A stretch of DNA of 64,000 bases from Actinokineospora sp. NBRC 105648. GTDB taxonomy: Bacteria > Actinomycetota > Actinomycetes > Mycobacteriales > Pseudonocardiaceae. Of this stretch, positions 1-7,117 are shown piece after piece. Numbering within the stretch: the stretch's first letter is position 1; each line of letters begins with the position of its first letter. The position numbers were made by a program, and so were the translations under genes. The DNA is taken from NCBI RefSeq assembly GCF_030269645.1, contig NZ_BSTR01000004.1:124001-188000 (forward strand), read 5' to 3'. The notes beneath the pieces are model-generated. The model saw only the letters and a list, made by a program, of their open reading frames with translations. It ran no database searches and was not told where the DNA came from.

Positions 1-217
1 GCGACCGCAGGTCCTGCGCGGTGACATCGGCGACGTACTGGTCGAACTCCGGGTTCTCGACCCGCTCACCCTCTGGTGTGAGGAGCTGGACCAGTTCCGG
101 TCCACCCTCGCTGGTCGCACGCAAACCCGCGATCACCTGCTCTGATGTCGGTGCGGCGGCGGTGGCTGCGGGCCCCTCGCGGGGTTCCGGGTGCGTCCAC
201 TGTTCTGGGGACGACAT
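1..217 (-). CDS. 2-oxoacid dehydrogenase E1 component, alpha subunit (5' part only)
   Basis: Only the first 72 codons lie in the window; the gene runs off the left edge. The N-terminus contains the block QLLTPEGERVENPEFDQYV followed by ADVTAQDLR. This is typical of actinobacterial pyruvate or branched-chain 2-oxoacid dehydrogenase E1-alpha subunits, just before the thiamine-diphosphate domain. The ATG at 217 has a good AAGGAGAA ribosome binding site at 223-230. The enzyme would decarboxylate a 2-oxoacid in the cytoplasm as part of an E1-E2-E3 complex, with E1-beta and E2 genes expected beyond the edge. Pyruvate and branched-chain types cannot be told apart from this fragment. Confidence 0.85.
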   Translation of the reverse strand, partial: MSSPEQWTHPEPREGPAATAAAPTSEQVIAGLRATSEGGPELVQLLTPEGERVENPEFDQYVADVTAQDLRS

Positions 218-675
218 GCGCGTTCTCCTTGTGTCTGTGCCGCGCAGTCGCTCGTGGCGACGGCAGACGGCCGCGCCGCCGGTCACCACCGCCGATTGGT
301 TGGGGCGTTGGCACCCGTCGACGCTGACGGCGTTCCTCTCACATCCTGACACGGCACAGCATGGCTTGGTCAGTGCCGGCGCGTGGGAAGTTGTCCACAG
401 GATGCTCTTGAGCTGCGAAAACGCTAGGACCACCGACGTTCGGGGGTCAGAGGAGGGACCGGTCGCGGCAGCTCAGGACGACGGGTGTGAACGCTCGTAC
501 ACCCCCGGGTGATCGTCGCGTGAGCTGTGTCACAAAGGAAGCGGGGTGCGCGGCCGCGGCGGGAACTGGCCGGCCGCGCACCCCACCCGTGACCCTGCCC
601 GAGCGAACCTGATGAACCCCTGAGTGTCGCGCTCGGAGTTGAGTTCCGGGGTGGGTGCGGTGGCAGGATCGAGAG
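218..675. other. 458-bp divergent intergenic region
   Basis: No gene is supported here. The region separates two divergently transcribed genes, so it should hold both promoters. It contains a single DnaA-box-like nonamer (TTGTCCACA, 391-399) and a strong hairpin at 543-584. No other structure was recognised. Confidence 0.6.
543..584. repeat. 13-bp perfect inverted repeat (hairpin)
   Basis: GGGGTGCGCGGCC at 543-555 pairs perfectly with 572-584, leaving a 16-nt loop. There is no U-tract, and it lies upstream of both flanking genes rather than behind one. It could be a factor-independent terminator of an unseen small RNA, an attenuator-like element in the leader of the M20 gene, or an operator. 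Confidence 0.55.
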
Positions 676-2091
676 GTGGACACGACAGCAGCTCAGCAGA
701 CGGTCCGGCGGTTGTGGGAAGCAGAGATCCTGCCCAGCCTGTCGGACTTCATCGCCATCCCGGCCCTCTCGCCGCACTTCGACGCCGACTGGGCGGCCAA
801 CGGCCAGCTCGACGCCGCCGTCGAGCACCTGCGCGGCTGGCTCAGCGCGCGCGACATCCCGGACGCGCGGGTGGACGTCGTCCGGCTGCCGGGACGCACC
901 CCGGTACTCCTGCTCGACGTGCCCGCGACGGGCGCCGACAAGGGGACGGTGCTGCTCTACGGCCACCTGGACAAGCAGCCGCCGGTCGGCGGCTGGGCCG
1001 ACGGGCTCGGGCCGTGGTCACCCGTCCTGCGCGATGGGAAGCTCTACGGCCGCGGCTCGGCCGACGACGGCTACGCGGGCTACGCCGCGGCCGCCGCGAT
1101 CGAGGCCGTTCGCGCGGGGGGCGGCGCGCACAGCCGTTGCGTGGTGCTGCTGGAGACCGGCGAGGAGTCCGGTAGCCCTGACCTGCCGTTCTACCTCGAC
1201 CACCTGCGCGAGCAGCTGGGCGAGGTGTCCCTGGTGATCTGCCTGGACTCCGGCGGCAACGACTACGAGCGGCTGTGGCTGACCACCTCGCTGCGCGGCC
1301 TGGTGTCGATGGACATCACCGTGCGGGTGCTGCGCTCCGGCCAGCACTCCGGCCTGGCCAGCGGCGTGGTGCCGAGCTCGTTCCGGGTGCTGCGCAGGCT
1401 GCTGGACCGGATCGAGGACGCCGAGACCGGCGAGATCGTGGTCAAGGAGCTGCACGTCGACATCCCGGACGACCGGATCGCCGAGGCGGCCACCTCGGTC
1501 GCGGCGGCCCCGGGCACCTTCCGTGGCGCCTTCCCCTTGGCGGGTGACACCCGACCGGTGGATCAGGACGAGCTGGAGCTGGTCCTCAACAACAGCTGGC
1601 GGCCCACCCTGTCGGTGATCGGCGCCTCGGGCTTCCCCGAGCCGGTCGACGCGGGCAACGTCCTGCGCCCGTTCACCACGCTGACGCTCAGCTTCCGCCT
1701 GCCGCCGACCGCGGACTCGGCCGCCGCCTTCGCCGCCGTGCGCGACGCGCTGACCGCGGACGTGCCCTACGGCGCCACCGTCGAGCTGGACCGGGTGGAG
1801 AACGCCGACGGCTGGAACGCCCCGGCGCTGGCCCCGTGGCTGCGCACCGCGCTGGACGAGGTGTCCGAGATCGTCTTCGACAACCCTTGGGGCACAGTGG
1901 GTCTGGGCGGTTCGATCCCGTTCATGGGGCTGCTCGCCGAGCGCTACCCGGACGCCCAGTTCGTGATCACCGGCGCCCTCGGCTCGGACAGCAACGCCCA
2001 CGTCCCGAACGAATGGCTTCACGTGAAACAAGCGGAAAGGGTCACCGAGGCCGTCGCGCACCTGCTGGACGCGCACGCCTCGCACGGCTAA
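676..2091 (+). CDS. M20 family metallopeptidase (dipeptidase/carboxypeptidase type)
   Basis: This 471-residue protein belongs to the M20 zinc peptidase family (CNDP/dipeptidase-like branch). YGHLDKQPP supplies a metal-binding His and Asp. GRGSADDGY and LETGEESGSPDL supply the bridging Asp and the catalytic Glu-Glu pair, and GGSIPFM lies near the C-terminus. It probably hydrolyses small peptides in the cytoplasm. The GTG at 676 is preferred because AGGA lies 7 nt upstream; an in-frame GTG at 655 lacks this. Its last 4 bp overlap the end of the convergent endonuclease V gene. The substrate cannot be predicted. Confidence 0.88.
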   Translation: MDTTAAQQTVRRLWEAEILPSLSDFIAIPALSPHFDADWAANGQLDAAVEHLRGWLSARDIPDARVDVVRLPGRTPVLLLDVPATGADKGTVLLYGHLDKQPPVGGWADGLGPWSPVLRDGKLYGRGSADDGYAGYAAAAAIEAVRAGGGAHSRCVVLLETGEESGSPDLPFYLDHLREQLGEVSLVICLDSGGNDYERLWLTTSLRGLVSMDITVRVLRSGQHSGLASGVVPSSFRVLRRLLDRIEDAETGEIVVKELHVDIPDDRIAEAATSVAAAPGTFRGAFPLAGDTRPVDQDELELVLNNSWRPTLSVIGASGFPEPVDAGNVLRPFTTLTLSFRLPPTADSAAAFAAVRDALTADVPYGATVELDRVENADGWNAPALAPWLRTALDEVSEIVFDNPWGTVGLGGSIPFMGLLAERYPDAQFVITGALGSDSNAHVPNEWLHVKQAERVTEAVAHLLDAHASHG

Positions 2092-2747
2092 CCCGATCGG
2101 GAGAGGCGGTCCGCCTGCCGGGTGGTCTCCGGCAGGCGGTACCGCGGCGTGAGGGTGAGCACGAGGTCGGTCGCGGTGTCCAGGTCCATCCGGTGCCCGA
2201 TCGAGACGAACACGGGTTTGACCTGGTCACGGGTGCGCAAGGCGCGCCCGACGACCTCGTCGCCGTCGACCAGCGGCGTCCAGTCGCCGCGCTGCGGGCC
2301 GGGCGGCTCGAAGGCGCCCAGGGCGTTCTTGCCCACGCCGAGCGCCGGGACGCCGGTGAGCACCCCGGCGTGGCAGGCCAGGCCGAACCGGCGGGGGTGG
2401 GCCAGGCCTTGGCCGTCGCAGACCAGGACCTCGGGCTGGTGCGACAGCTTGGCCAGCGCGGCCAAGAGCAGCGGTAGCTCGCGGAACGCGAAGAGGCCCG
2501 GGATGTAGGGGAACGACTCGGCGCCCGTGCACGAAGCCTGCTCGACAACGCGCAGGTCGGACAGGTCGATCGTGCAGGCCGCCGCGGTCAAGCCGCTGTC
2601 GGTGTAGTGCACGTCCAGCCCGGTGGCGGTGCACGGGGCGAAGCCTGCGGGCGCGTGCGGGTCGACCCGTGGCCGCAGGCGCTCCTGCTCGGTGATCGCC
2701 TCAGCCTCCGTGGTGGGCCAACCAGCGGTGGGCCAACCAGTGGTCAC
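2088..2747 (-). CDS. nfi: Endonuclease V (deoxyinosine 3'-endonuclease)
   Basis: The 219-residue product matches endonuclease V, which nicks DNA 3' of deaminated bases such as hypoxanthine. Recognisable parts are GLDVHYTDSG near the N-terminus (metal-binding Asp), FAFRELPLLL with the conserved Arg-Glu, VLVCDGQGLAHPRRFGLA (metal-binding Asp and substrate loop), and GVGKNALG. The length is normal for the family. Its GTG start overlaps the TGA of the upstream immunity-like gene by 4 nt, so it is probably translated as the last member of the type VII toxin array. That coupling is odd for a repair gene. Confidence 0.9.
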   Translation of the reverse strand: MTTGWPTAGWPTTEAEAITEQERLRPRVDPHAPAGFAPCTATGLDVHYTDSGLTAAACTIDLSDLRVVEQASCTGAESFPYIPGLFAFRELPLLLAALAKLSHQPEVLVCDGQGLAHPRRFGLACHAGVLTGVPALGVGKNALGAFEPPGPQRGDWTPLVDGDEVVGRALRTRDQVKPVFVSIGHRMDLDTATDLVLTLTPRYRLPETTRQADRLSRSG

Positions 2748-3160
2748 CGGGACCGGATCCACTCCGGGAACAGCAGGTCGGCGTGGTGTTCCCGGAGCCG
2801 GGTGAGCTCGTGGACGGGTACGTTCTTCGCCCAGGTGCCGGGGTCGATCTGGACGAAACCGTCGGCGGCGGCCTTGGTCTTGTCCGGCCCCAGGTAGTAC
2901 AGACCGGTCGACCCGTCCGCGGCGATGCCGACCACCAGGCACTCGTGGCCGAGGTGGTCGGCCCGGGTGGTGACCTCGTCGAGGCGCTCGCAGTCGGTGA
3001 GCGCGACCTGGGCTTCCCACCCGGTAGGGGTACCGGTGAACCGGGGGTCGTGCGGGTCGGTCACCGCGTGCAGGGTGACGACGTCACCCGACCGGGTCGC
3101 CTCGAACTCGCGGCCGTCGACGAGGGCCACCGTGGCGTTGCGCGGGCGCTGGTAAGTCAT
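2744..3160 (-). CDS. Putative immunity protein 2 (paralogue of 3798-4250)
   Basis: This 138-residue soluble protein matches no family I can name. Along its length it resembles the 150-residue product of 3798-4250. Both start with MT, have a short beta-rich opening, a central C(E/D)R motif (DCERLDEV here, QCDRVYTA there), and a later GF(V/T)Q(I/V)D block followed by a helix and a terminal DL-F segment. The ATG at 3160 has a strong GGAGGAA site. It overlaps the stop of the preceding free-standing toxin-like gene by 4 nt and is coupled to nfi downstream. Position directly after a toxin domain suggests an immunity role; this is inference. Confidence 0.7.
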   Translation of the reverse strand: MTYQRPRNATVALVDGREFEATRSGDVVTLHAVTDPHDPRFTGTPTGWEAQVALTDCERLDEVTTRADHLGHECLVVGIAADGSTGLYYLGPDKTKAAADGFVQIDPGTWAKNVPVHELTRLREHHADLLFPEWIRSR

Positions 3161-3801
3161 CGCAGTTCCTCCCAGGCGCGGCCGCGCCAGATCGCCACCG
3201 GGTGGGCGCCCGCGGCCGTGTTCGACATGATGCGCGCCCCCACCGGTACCGCGGCCGGGCTGCGCCACCACTCCGGGACGGCCAGTGGGCCACCAGCGGT
3301 GATGCCGGTGCCGGTGAACGGCCACGGGGCGAACTCCGTGCGCACCGAGTTGGGGTCGACGCCCGCTGCCAGGGCGGCCGCGGTCATCGCGTAGCCGGGC
3401 TCGCGCGGGGCGAGACCCGGTAGCGACGGCGCGCCGTAGGGCACGAGGTAGCGGTCGGGGTGCTCAGCCACGAACTCCATCGTGTGCAGCACCGGCTGGT
3501 CGGGCCGGAACGGACTGCCCGCGTAGTCCAGCCGGAACGCCTGGTGGAAGTCGCGCGGCGCACGCAGCTGCACGCAGTCCTGCCGCCGCGCCACCGTGCC
3601 GCCGACCAGGCGGAAGTCGAACGGCGGCTGCATCCCCGCCACCCCCGGGGACACCTCTCCGCGCAGGTAGCGCTCGGCCGCGTGCGGCGCGAGCACCTTC
3701 ACCAGCACCGTGTCCGGCTGGAGCGTGACCACCGTGTGCACCCGTGCGGTCAGCAGCCGCTCCTCGGGGCCCAGGCTCCCCGAACCCGGCAGTCCGGTCA
3801 C
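3157..3801 (-). CDS. Free-standing copy of the C-terminal toxin domain (orphan toxin module)
   Basis: The 214-residue product aligns over its whole length with the last ~210 residues of the 641-residue WXG-type protein at 4247-6172. Shared landmarks are PGSG-L-P-ER at the start, RLDY-SP(F/Y), Q-P-(I/L)HT(I/M)EF, the P(V/Y)GAPS block, AGVDPN, WP(F/Y)TG-G(V/I)T, and VPE(F/W). It lacks the WXG-like N-terminus and Pro/Ser/Thr linker, so it cannot be secreted by the same route unaided. The GTG start overlaps the previous stop by 4 nt. It looks like an orphan toxin tip with its own immunity gene, as known in polymorphic toxin loci. Activity is unknown. Confidence 0.72.
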   Translation of the reverse strand: MTGLPGSGSLGPEERLLTARVHTVVTLQPDTVLVKVLAPHAAERYLRGEVSPGVAGMQPPFDFRLVGGTVARRQDCVQLRAPRDFHQAFRLDYAGSPFRPDQPVLHTMEFVAEHPDRYLVPYGAPSLPGLAPREPGYAMTAAALAAGVDPNSVRTEFAPWPFTGTGITAGGPLAVPEWWRSPAAVPVGARIMSNTAAGAHPVAIWRGRAWEELR

Positions 3802-4250
3802 GGGAGTTGTGCCCCGAACGTGCGATCACGCCACCGGGTGAACGCCAGGTCGCGCTGGACCTCGTGCACGTCGGCCAGCTCGGCCGCGGCCACGCTGCGC
3901 TGGTACTCGTGCAGGTCGACCTGGGTGAACCCGTTCTCCAGGGCCCAGGCGCCGTTCTGGTCGGCGTAGGTCACCGCCGCGACCCCGTCCGCCACCGAGT
4001 CGACCGCGACCCGGTGGCCCTGCCAGCGCCCGTACGACCTGGCCGTGTACACCCGGTCGCACTGCTCGGAGCTCAGCTGCGCCACCCAGCCGCCGTAGCG
4101 CTCGTGCCAGGCGAACAGGGACGCGTCCGGGTTGTCGGCCTGCCGGGTCTTGAGCACGACCCGGTCGTCGTTCGGCGAGTACGTGCACGGGTGCGTCACG
4201 CCGCCGACCACGGCGAACTGCCCGGCGCGCACCCCGCGGTAAGCGGTCAC
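3798..4250 (-). CDS. Putative immunity protein 1
   Basis: This 150-residue soluble protein of unknown family sits immediately after the secreted effector gene. The GTG at 4250 is chosen over the in-frame GTG at 4262 for two reasons. It gives the same 4-nt GTGA overlap seen at every other junction of the array, and it aligns the N-terminus with the paralogue at 2744-3160. It has no signal peptide or membrane segment, as expected for a cytosolic antidote. The pairing effector-immunity1-toxin2-immunity2 is the main support for the role. Confidence 0.7.
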   Translation of the reverse strand: MTAYRGVRAGQFAVVGGVTHPCTYSPNDDRVVLKTRQADNPDASLFAWHERYGGWVAQLSSEQCDRVYTARSYGRWQGHRVAVDSVADGVAAVTYADQNGAWALENGFTQVDLHEYQRSVAAAELADVHEVQRDLAFTRWRDRTFGAQLP

Positions 4251-6172
4251 GGTGTCACCCACCCCAGCACACTGTCATACGTCGCCACGAGCACCTTGTT
4301 GCCCGCCGCGTCGTAGCGGTTGATCGTGGCGCCGTCCGGCAGCGGCAGGCGGTCGGTCATCTTGAACTCCGGCACGCCCATCGTCGGGTGCGCGGTCACG
4401 CCCGCGCCGGTGTAGGGCCAGTCGCTGATGAACTGGGTGTACCGGTTGGGGTCGACCCCGGCGTTCTCCACCGCGTGGATCATCTCGTCGCGCGCGGCCA
4501 GCACCCTCGGGTCGGTCGACGGGATGTCGCCGTGGACCGAGGGCGCGCCGACCGGCGTCTGGTAGAGGCTCGCGTCGGACGCCGGGAACTCGATCGTGTG
4601 GATGTTGGGCTGACCGGTGTCGTACGGCGAGTTCACGTAGTCGAGCCGGTTGCCGTTGATCAGGTCGGCCGGGGTGCTCAGCGCGCCCGCGTCCTGGTTG
4701 CGGGCCACGAAGCCGCCGACGTCGGTGTAGCTGCCGTCGAGGTACTTGGCCACGGTGTCGTCGGGGATGACCTTCTGCATCAGCGTGCCGTCGACCACCT
4801 CGACCTCCTTCATGGCCCGCGCCATCAGGTCGCGCTCGTGCGGGGTCAGCTGCCCCGAACCGGGCACGTCTCCCGGCTTGGGGTCGGCGCCGAGCTTGTC
4901 CATGGCGCCCTTGAAGTCCGCCCACTCCTGGTCGCTGAACTTGCCTCGGACGCTGTCCAGCCAGTGCGGCCCGGCGGGGGCGTGCGGGGTCGGTGTGGCG
5001 GCGCCGACGGGCGGCGTGGCCGACGAGGCGGACGGCGTCACCGCAGGTGTGGCCGTCGGTGTTGCCGAGGACGGTGTGACCGACGGAGATGCACCCGAAG
5101 GTGTGACCGAGGACGGTGTGACTGAGGACGGCGGGGTCGGGGCTGCCGAGGACGGTGTGGTCGACGGGGACGACGACCCACTGGGCGCGCTGCTCGTCGA
5201 GGGCGTGGGTGGCGCGCCGCTGGTCGTGGTGCTCGCGTCCGGCGCGCCCGAGGGCGCCGCGCTGGTCGACGGCGCGTCCGGGGTGTCCGGCGTGGTCAGG
5301 TGGGCAGGCGTCGTGCCCGACGGCGGGTCGACCGGGGCGGGCGTGGAGCGGACCATGTCCGGCGCGTCCGGGGTGTCGGCGCCGCGGGAGGCGGTGCGCA
5401 GCTTGGTCAGCCCGGACTTGATCGCCTCCCAGATCTCGCCCAGCTTGGCCATGATCGGCCGCAGCTTCTCCACCGACCGGGTGAGCTTGGTGATCACGTC
5501 GGTGATCCGGCCGACCCACTTGGACACCAGCGCGCCGACCGAGGCGACGATGTGCGGGGTGGCCAGGCCCAGCGTCAGACCCGCCTCGGCGAGCCACTGC
5601 GGCAGCCGCAGCAGCAGCGTGGAGATGCACTCGGCGACCAGGTCGCGCACGATGCCGCGGACCGCGCCGACCAGCACGCCGACGACTTCGACGACGGTCC
5701 CGATGGTGCCCGCGCCGGTGGCCGCCGCGGTGATGTGCTCGCCCTGGGCGCCGGTGTTGGCCCGGTAGGCGTCCGCGGCGGGCCCGGCCCACCCGGAGGT
5801 GCCGTTGGCGACCTCGGTCTTGAACTCGGTGGCCACCCCGCCCACGGCCTGCGCCACGTTCTTCCAGGTCTGGGCGTACGCCGCGATCTGGTCGGCGTCG
5901 CCCGCGAGCCAGTTGAGCGCGTCGCGCAGCGGGGCGATGTGCTCGATCACCCAGGAGATCGCGTACTGCCCGAGCGTGCCGATCGGGTCGAGCGCCAGCG
6001 ACAGCACCTCGAGGCCACCGCCGAGCGCGCCCAGGCCGCCCTCGACCCAGGACCCGTCCTGCACGCCGTGGTAGATGTCCGCGGCCGACTCGACGATGCC
6101 GATACCGGTGTAGCTCTGGGTGGAGTCCTGGCGCGCGGCGACCAGGGGGTTGGTCGCGGTCGGGGTCGTCAC
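4247..6172 (-). CDS. WXG100-type polymorphic toxin (type VII secretion effector)
   Basis: The 641-residue protein has three parts. Residues 1-265 are helical and hydrophobic with a WXG motif (SGWAGPAADAYR, Trp128-Gly130), typical of LXG/WXG effector heads. Residues ~268-402 are a Pro/Ser/Thr/Ala-rich linker. Residues ~405-641 form a compact domain that recurs as a separate gene at 3157-3801. This is the organisation of polymorphic toxins delivered by ESX-like secretion. The toxin domain carries conserved RLDYVNSPY, HTIEF, WPYTGAGVT and VPEF blocks and ends in VLVATYD. I cannot name its activity. The GTG start overlaps the preceding stop by 4 nt. Confidence 0.78.
   Translation of the reverse strand: MTTPTATNPLVAARQDSTQSYTGIGIVESAADIYHGVQDGSWVEGGLGALGGGLEVLSLALDPIGTLGQYAISWVIEHIAPLRDALNWLAGDADQIAAYAQTWKNVAQAVGGVATEFKTEVANGTSGWAGPAADAYRANTGAQGEHITAAATGAGTIGTVVEVVGVLVGAVRGIVRDLVAECISTLLLRLPQWLAEAGLTLGLATPHIVASVGALVSKWVGRITDVITKLTRSVEKLRPIMAKLGEIWEAIKSGLTKLRTASRGADTPDAPDMVRSTPAPVDPPSGTTPAHLTTPDTPDAPSTSAAPSGAPDASTTTSGAPPTPSTSSAPSGSSSPSTTPSSAAPTPPSSVTPSSVTPSGASPSVTPSSATPTATPAVTPSASSATPPVGAATPTPHAPAGPHWLDSVRGKFSDQEWADFKGAMDKLGADPKPGDVPGSGQLTPHERDLMARAMKEVEVVDGTLMQKVIPDDTVAKYLDGSYTDVGGFVARNQDAGALSTPADLINGNRLDYVNSPYDTGQPNIHTIEFPASDASLYQTPVGAPSVHGDIPSTDPRVLAARDEMIHAVENAGVDPNRYTQFISDWPYTGAGVTAHPTMGVPEFKMTDRLPLPDGATINRYDAAGNKVLVATYDSVLGWVTP
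4957..5368 (-). repeat. Low-complexity Pro/Ser/Thr linker-coding repeat
   Basis: Inside the effector gene, this stretch encodes about 135 residues made almost only of S, T, P, A, G and V. Around 5066-5160 the DNA contains repeated GAGGACGGTGTG units, encoding SSVTPS-type repeats, so its length is likely to vary between strains. It separates the secretion head from the toxin tip. Confidence 0.75.
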
Positions 6173-6477
6173 CGCGCACCGCCCGCGAAGGGCTGGGTGT
6201 TGGCCTGCTCGGTATTGCGGTAGGAGCCCGCGGTGTCGCGTACGCCGTTCGCGGTGGCGTCCATCGTGGTGGCCGCCTCCTTGATCGCGTCGACCCCGGG
6301 CGTGCTCACCGCGTGCACCACCGGCACGAAGAACTGGCAGATGACCCCGTACGCCGAATCGCCCAGGTTGACCTGGTTGGCGGCCTGGAACGCCTGGTCG
6401 AGGCGGTCGTTGAGGGCGTCGAGGCGGCCTGCGTGACCGCCCAGCTCATCGGTGAGGACGCCGTATCCGTCGGGCAC
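6169..6477 (-). CDS. Small ESX/type VII secretion target protein (EspC/DUF2580-like)
   Basis: The 102-residue helical protein starts with GYGVLTDEL and has two helices separated near GDSAYGVICQFF. It ends in a region resembling the EspC-like (DUF2580) ESX-associated proteins of actinomycetes, with TANGVRDTAGSYRNTE as the second helix. Such proteins pair with large WXG effectors as secretion partners. The GTG at 6477 has an AAGGAG site 8 nt upstream. It overlaps the effector start by 4 nt, so the two are probably made stoichiometrically and may form a heterodimer. Confidence 0.75.
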   Translation of the reverse strand: MPDGYGVLTDELGGHAGRLDALNDRLDQAFQAANQVNLGDSAYGVICQFFVPVVHAVSTPGVDAIKEAATTMDATANGVRDTAGSYRNTEQANTQPFAGGAR

Positions 6478-6490
6478 CGGGGACTCCTTC

Positions 6491-7048
6491 TCAGCTCAGG
6501 ATGGAGGGTCCGCCCCAGGGGTCACCGTCGTCGTCTGGGAAGTCGTCTCGGGCTGGGCGGCGCGGCTGTCGTGGCTGGGTCGGCTCGTCGGCGGGCGTGT
6601 CGTCGGCCATTCGACCGAGACGCATCTCGTCGACGGTGCCGTCGCTCGGACGCGGCTGCTCCGGCTCCGGTTCCGGGAATCTCTGCCGGTAGGACCCGAC
6701 CACCGCGGCGACGGTCTGCGGGTCGTCGCCGACGGTCCGCTCCATCACCTCGGCGACCTTCTCGGTGATCCGCGACTGCGCAAGGCGCATTGTGGTGAGC
6801 ACCAGGCCCGCCAGCTCGGTGCCGGGCAGGTCGCGGTGCCGGTCGTCGATCACCAGGGCGGTGACCGCGCCGGTCGCGTCAACGGTCACCCTGACGACCT
6901 CGTCGCGGGAGGTCTCGGTGACCGCGACGGCGGCCACCTCGGCCTGCATCGCCTGGTAGCGCTGGGCCTTGGCCTCGACCCCGGCCTGCCAGCGGCGCAG
7001 CTCCTGCTCGGTCTGGAACCCGTCCCCACCGAATGACGGCTGGCTCAC
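6491..7048 (-). CDS. YbaB/EbfC-family protein with acidic C-terminal tail
   Basis: The 185-residue product has a YbaB/EbfC-like core. A helix with RRWQAGVEAKAQRYQAMQ is followed by strands VRVTVDATGAVTALVIDD and a second helix ending in VAEVMERTVG. A disordered Pro/Asp-rich tail follows. Proteins of this type are very common at the head of actinobacterial type VII effector operons, where their role is not settled. GGGAG lies 6 nt before the GTG at 7048 and 3 nt before the adjacent GTG at 7051, so 7048 is preferred. A 13-nt gap leads to the secretion target gene. Confidence 0.72.
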   Translation of the reverse strand: MSQPSFGGDGFQTEQELRRWQAGVEAKAQRYQAMQAEVAAVAVTETSRDEVVRVTVDATGAVTALVIDDRHRDLPGTELAGLVLTTMRLAQSRITEKVAEVMERTVGDDPQTVAAVVGSYRQRFPEPEPEQPRPSDGTVDEMRLGRMADDTPADEPTQPRQPRRPARDDFPDDDGDPWGGPSILS

Positions 7049-7117
7049 CACGTGCTCCCGGGTGTTCGGTTCGGCTGGCCGCCAGTCTCGCGAACCGGCG
7101 GTGAGGTGTCCGTTACC

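Noticed and set aside
66-314. An 82-codon minus-strand frame near the left edge
   Set aside because: It overlaps the E1-alpha start in another frame; the E1-alpha N-terminus has a ribosome binding site and a recognisable sequence.
4247-4957. Assignment of the toxin domain as an ADP-ribosyltransferase or NAD glycohydrolase (TNT-type)
   Set aside because: The conserved blocks do not clearly match the catalytic motifs of either family, so only a generic toxin call is kept.
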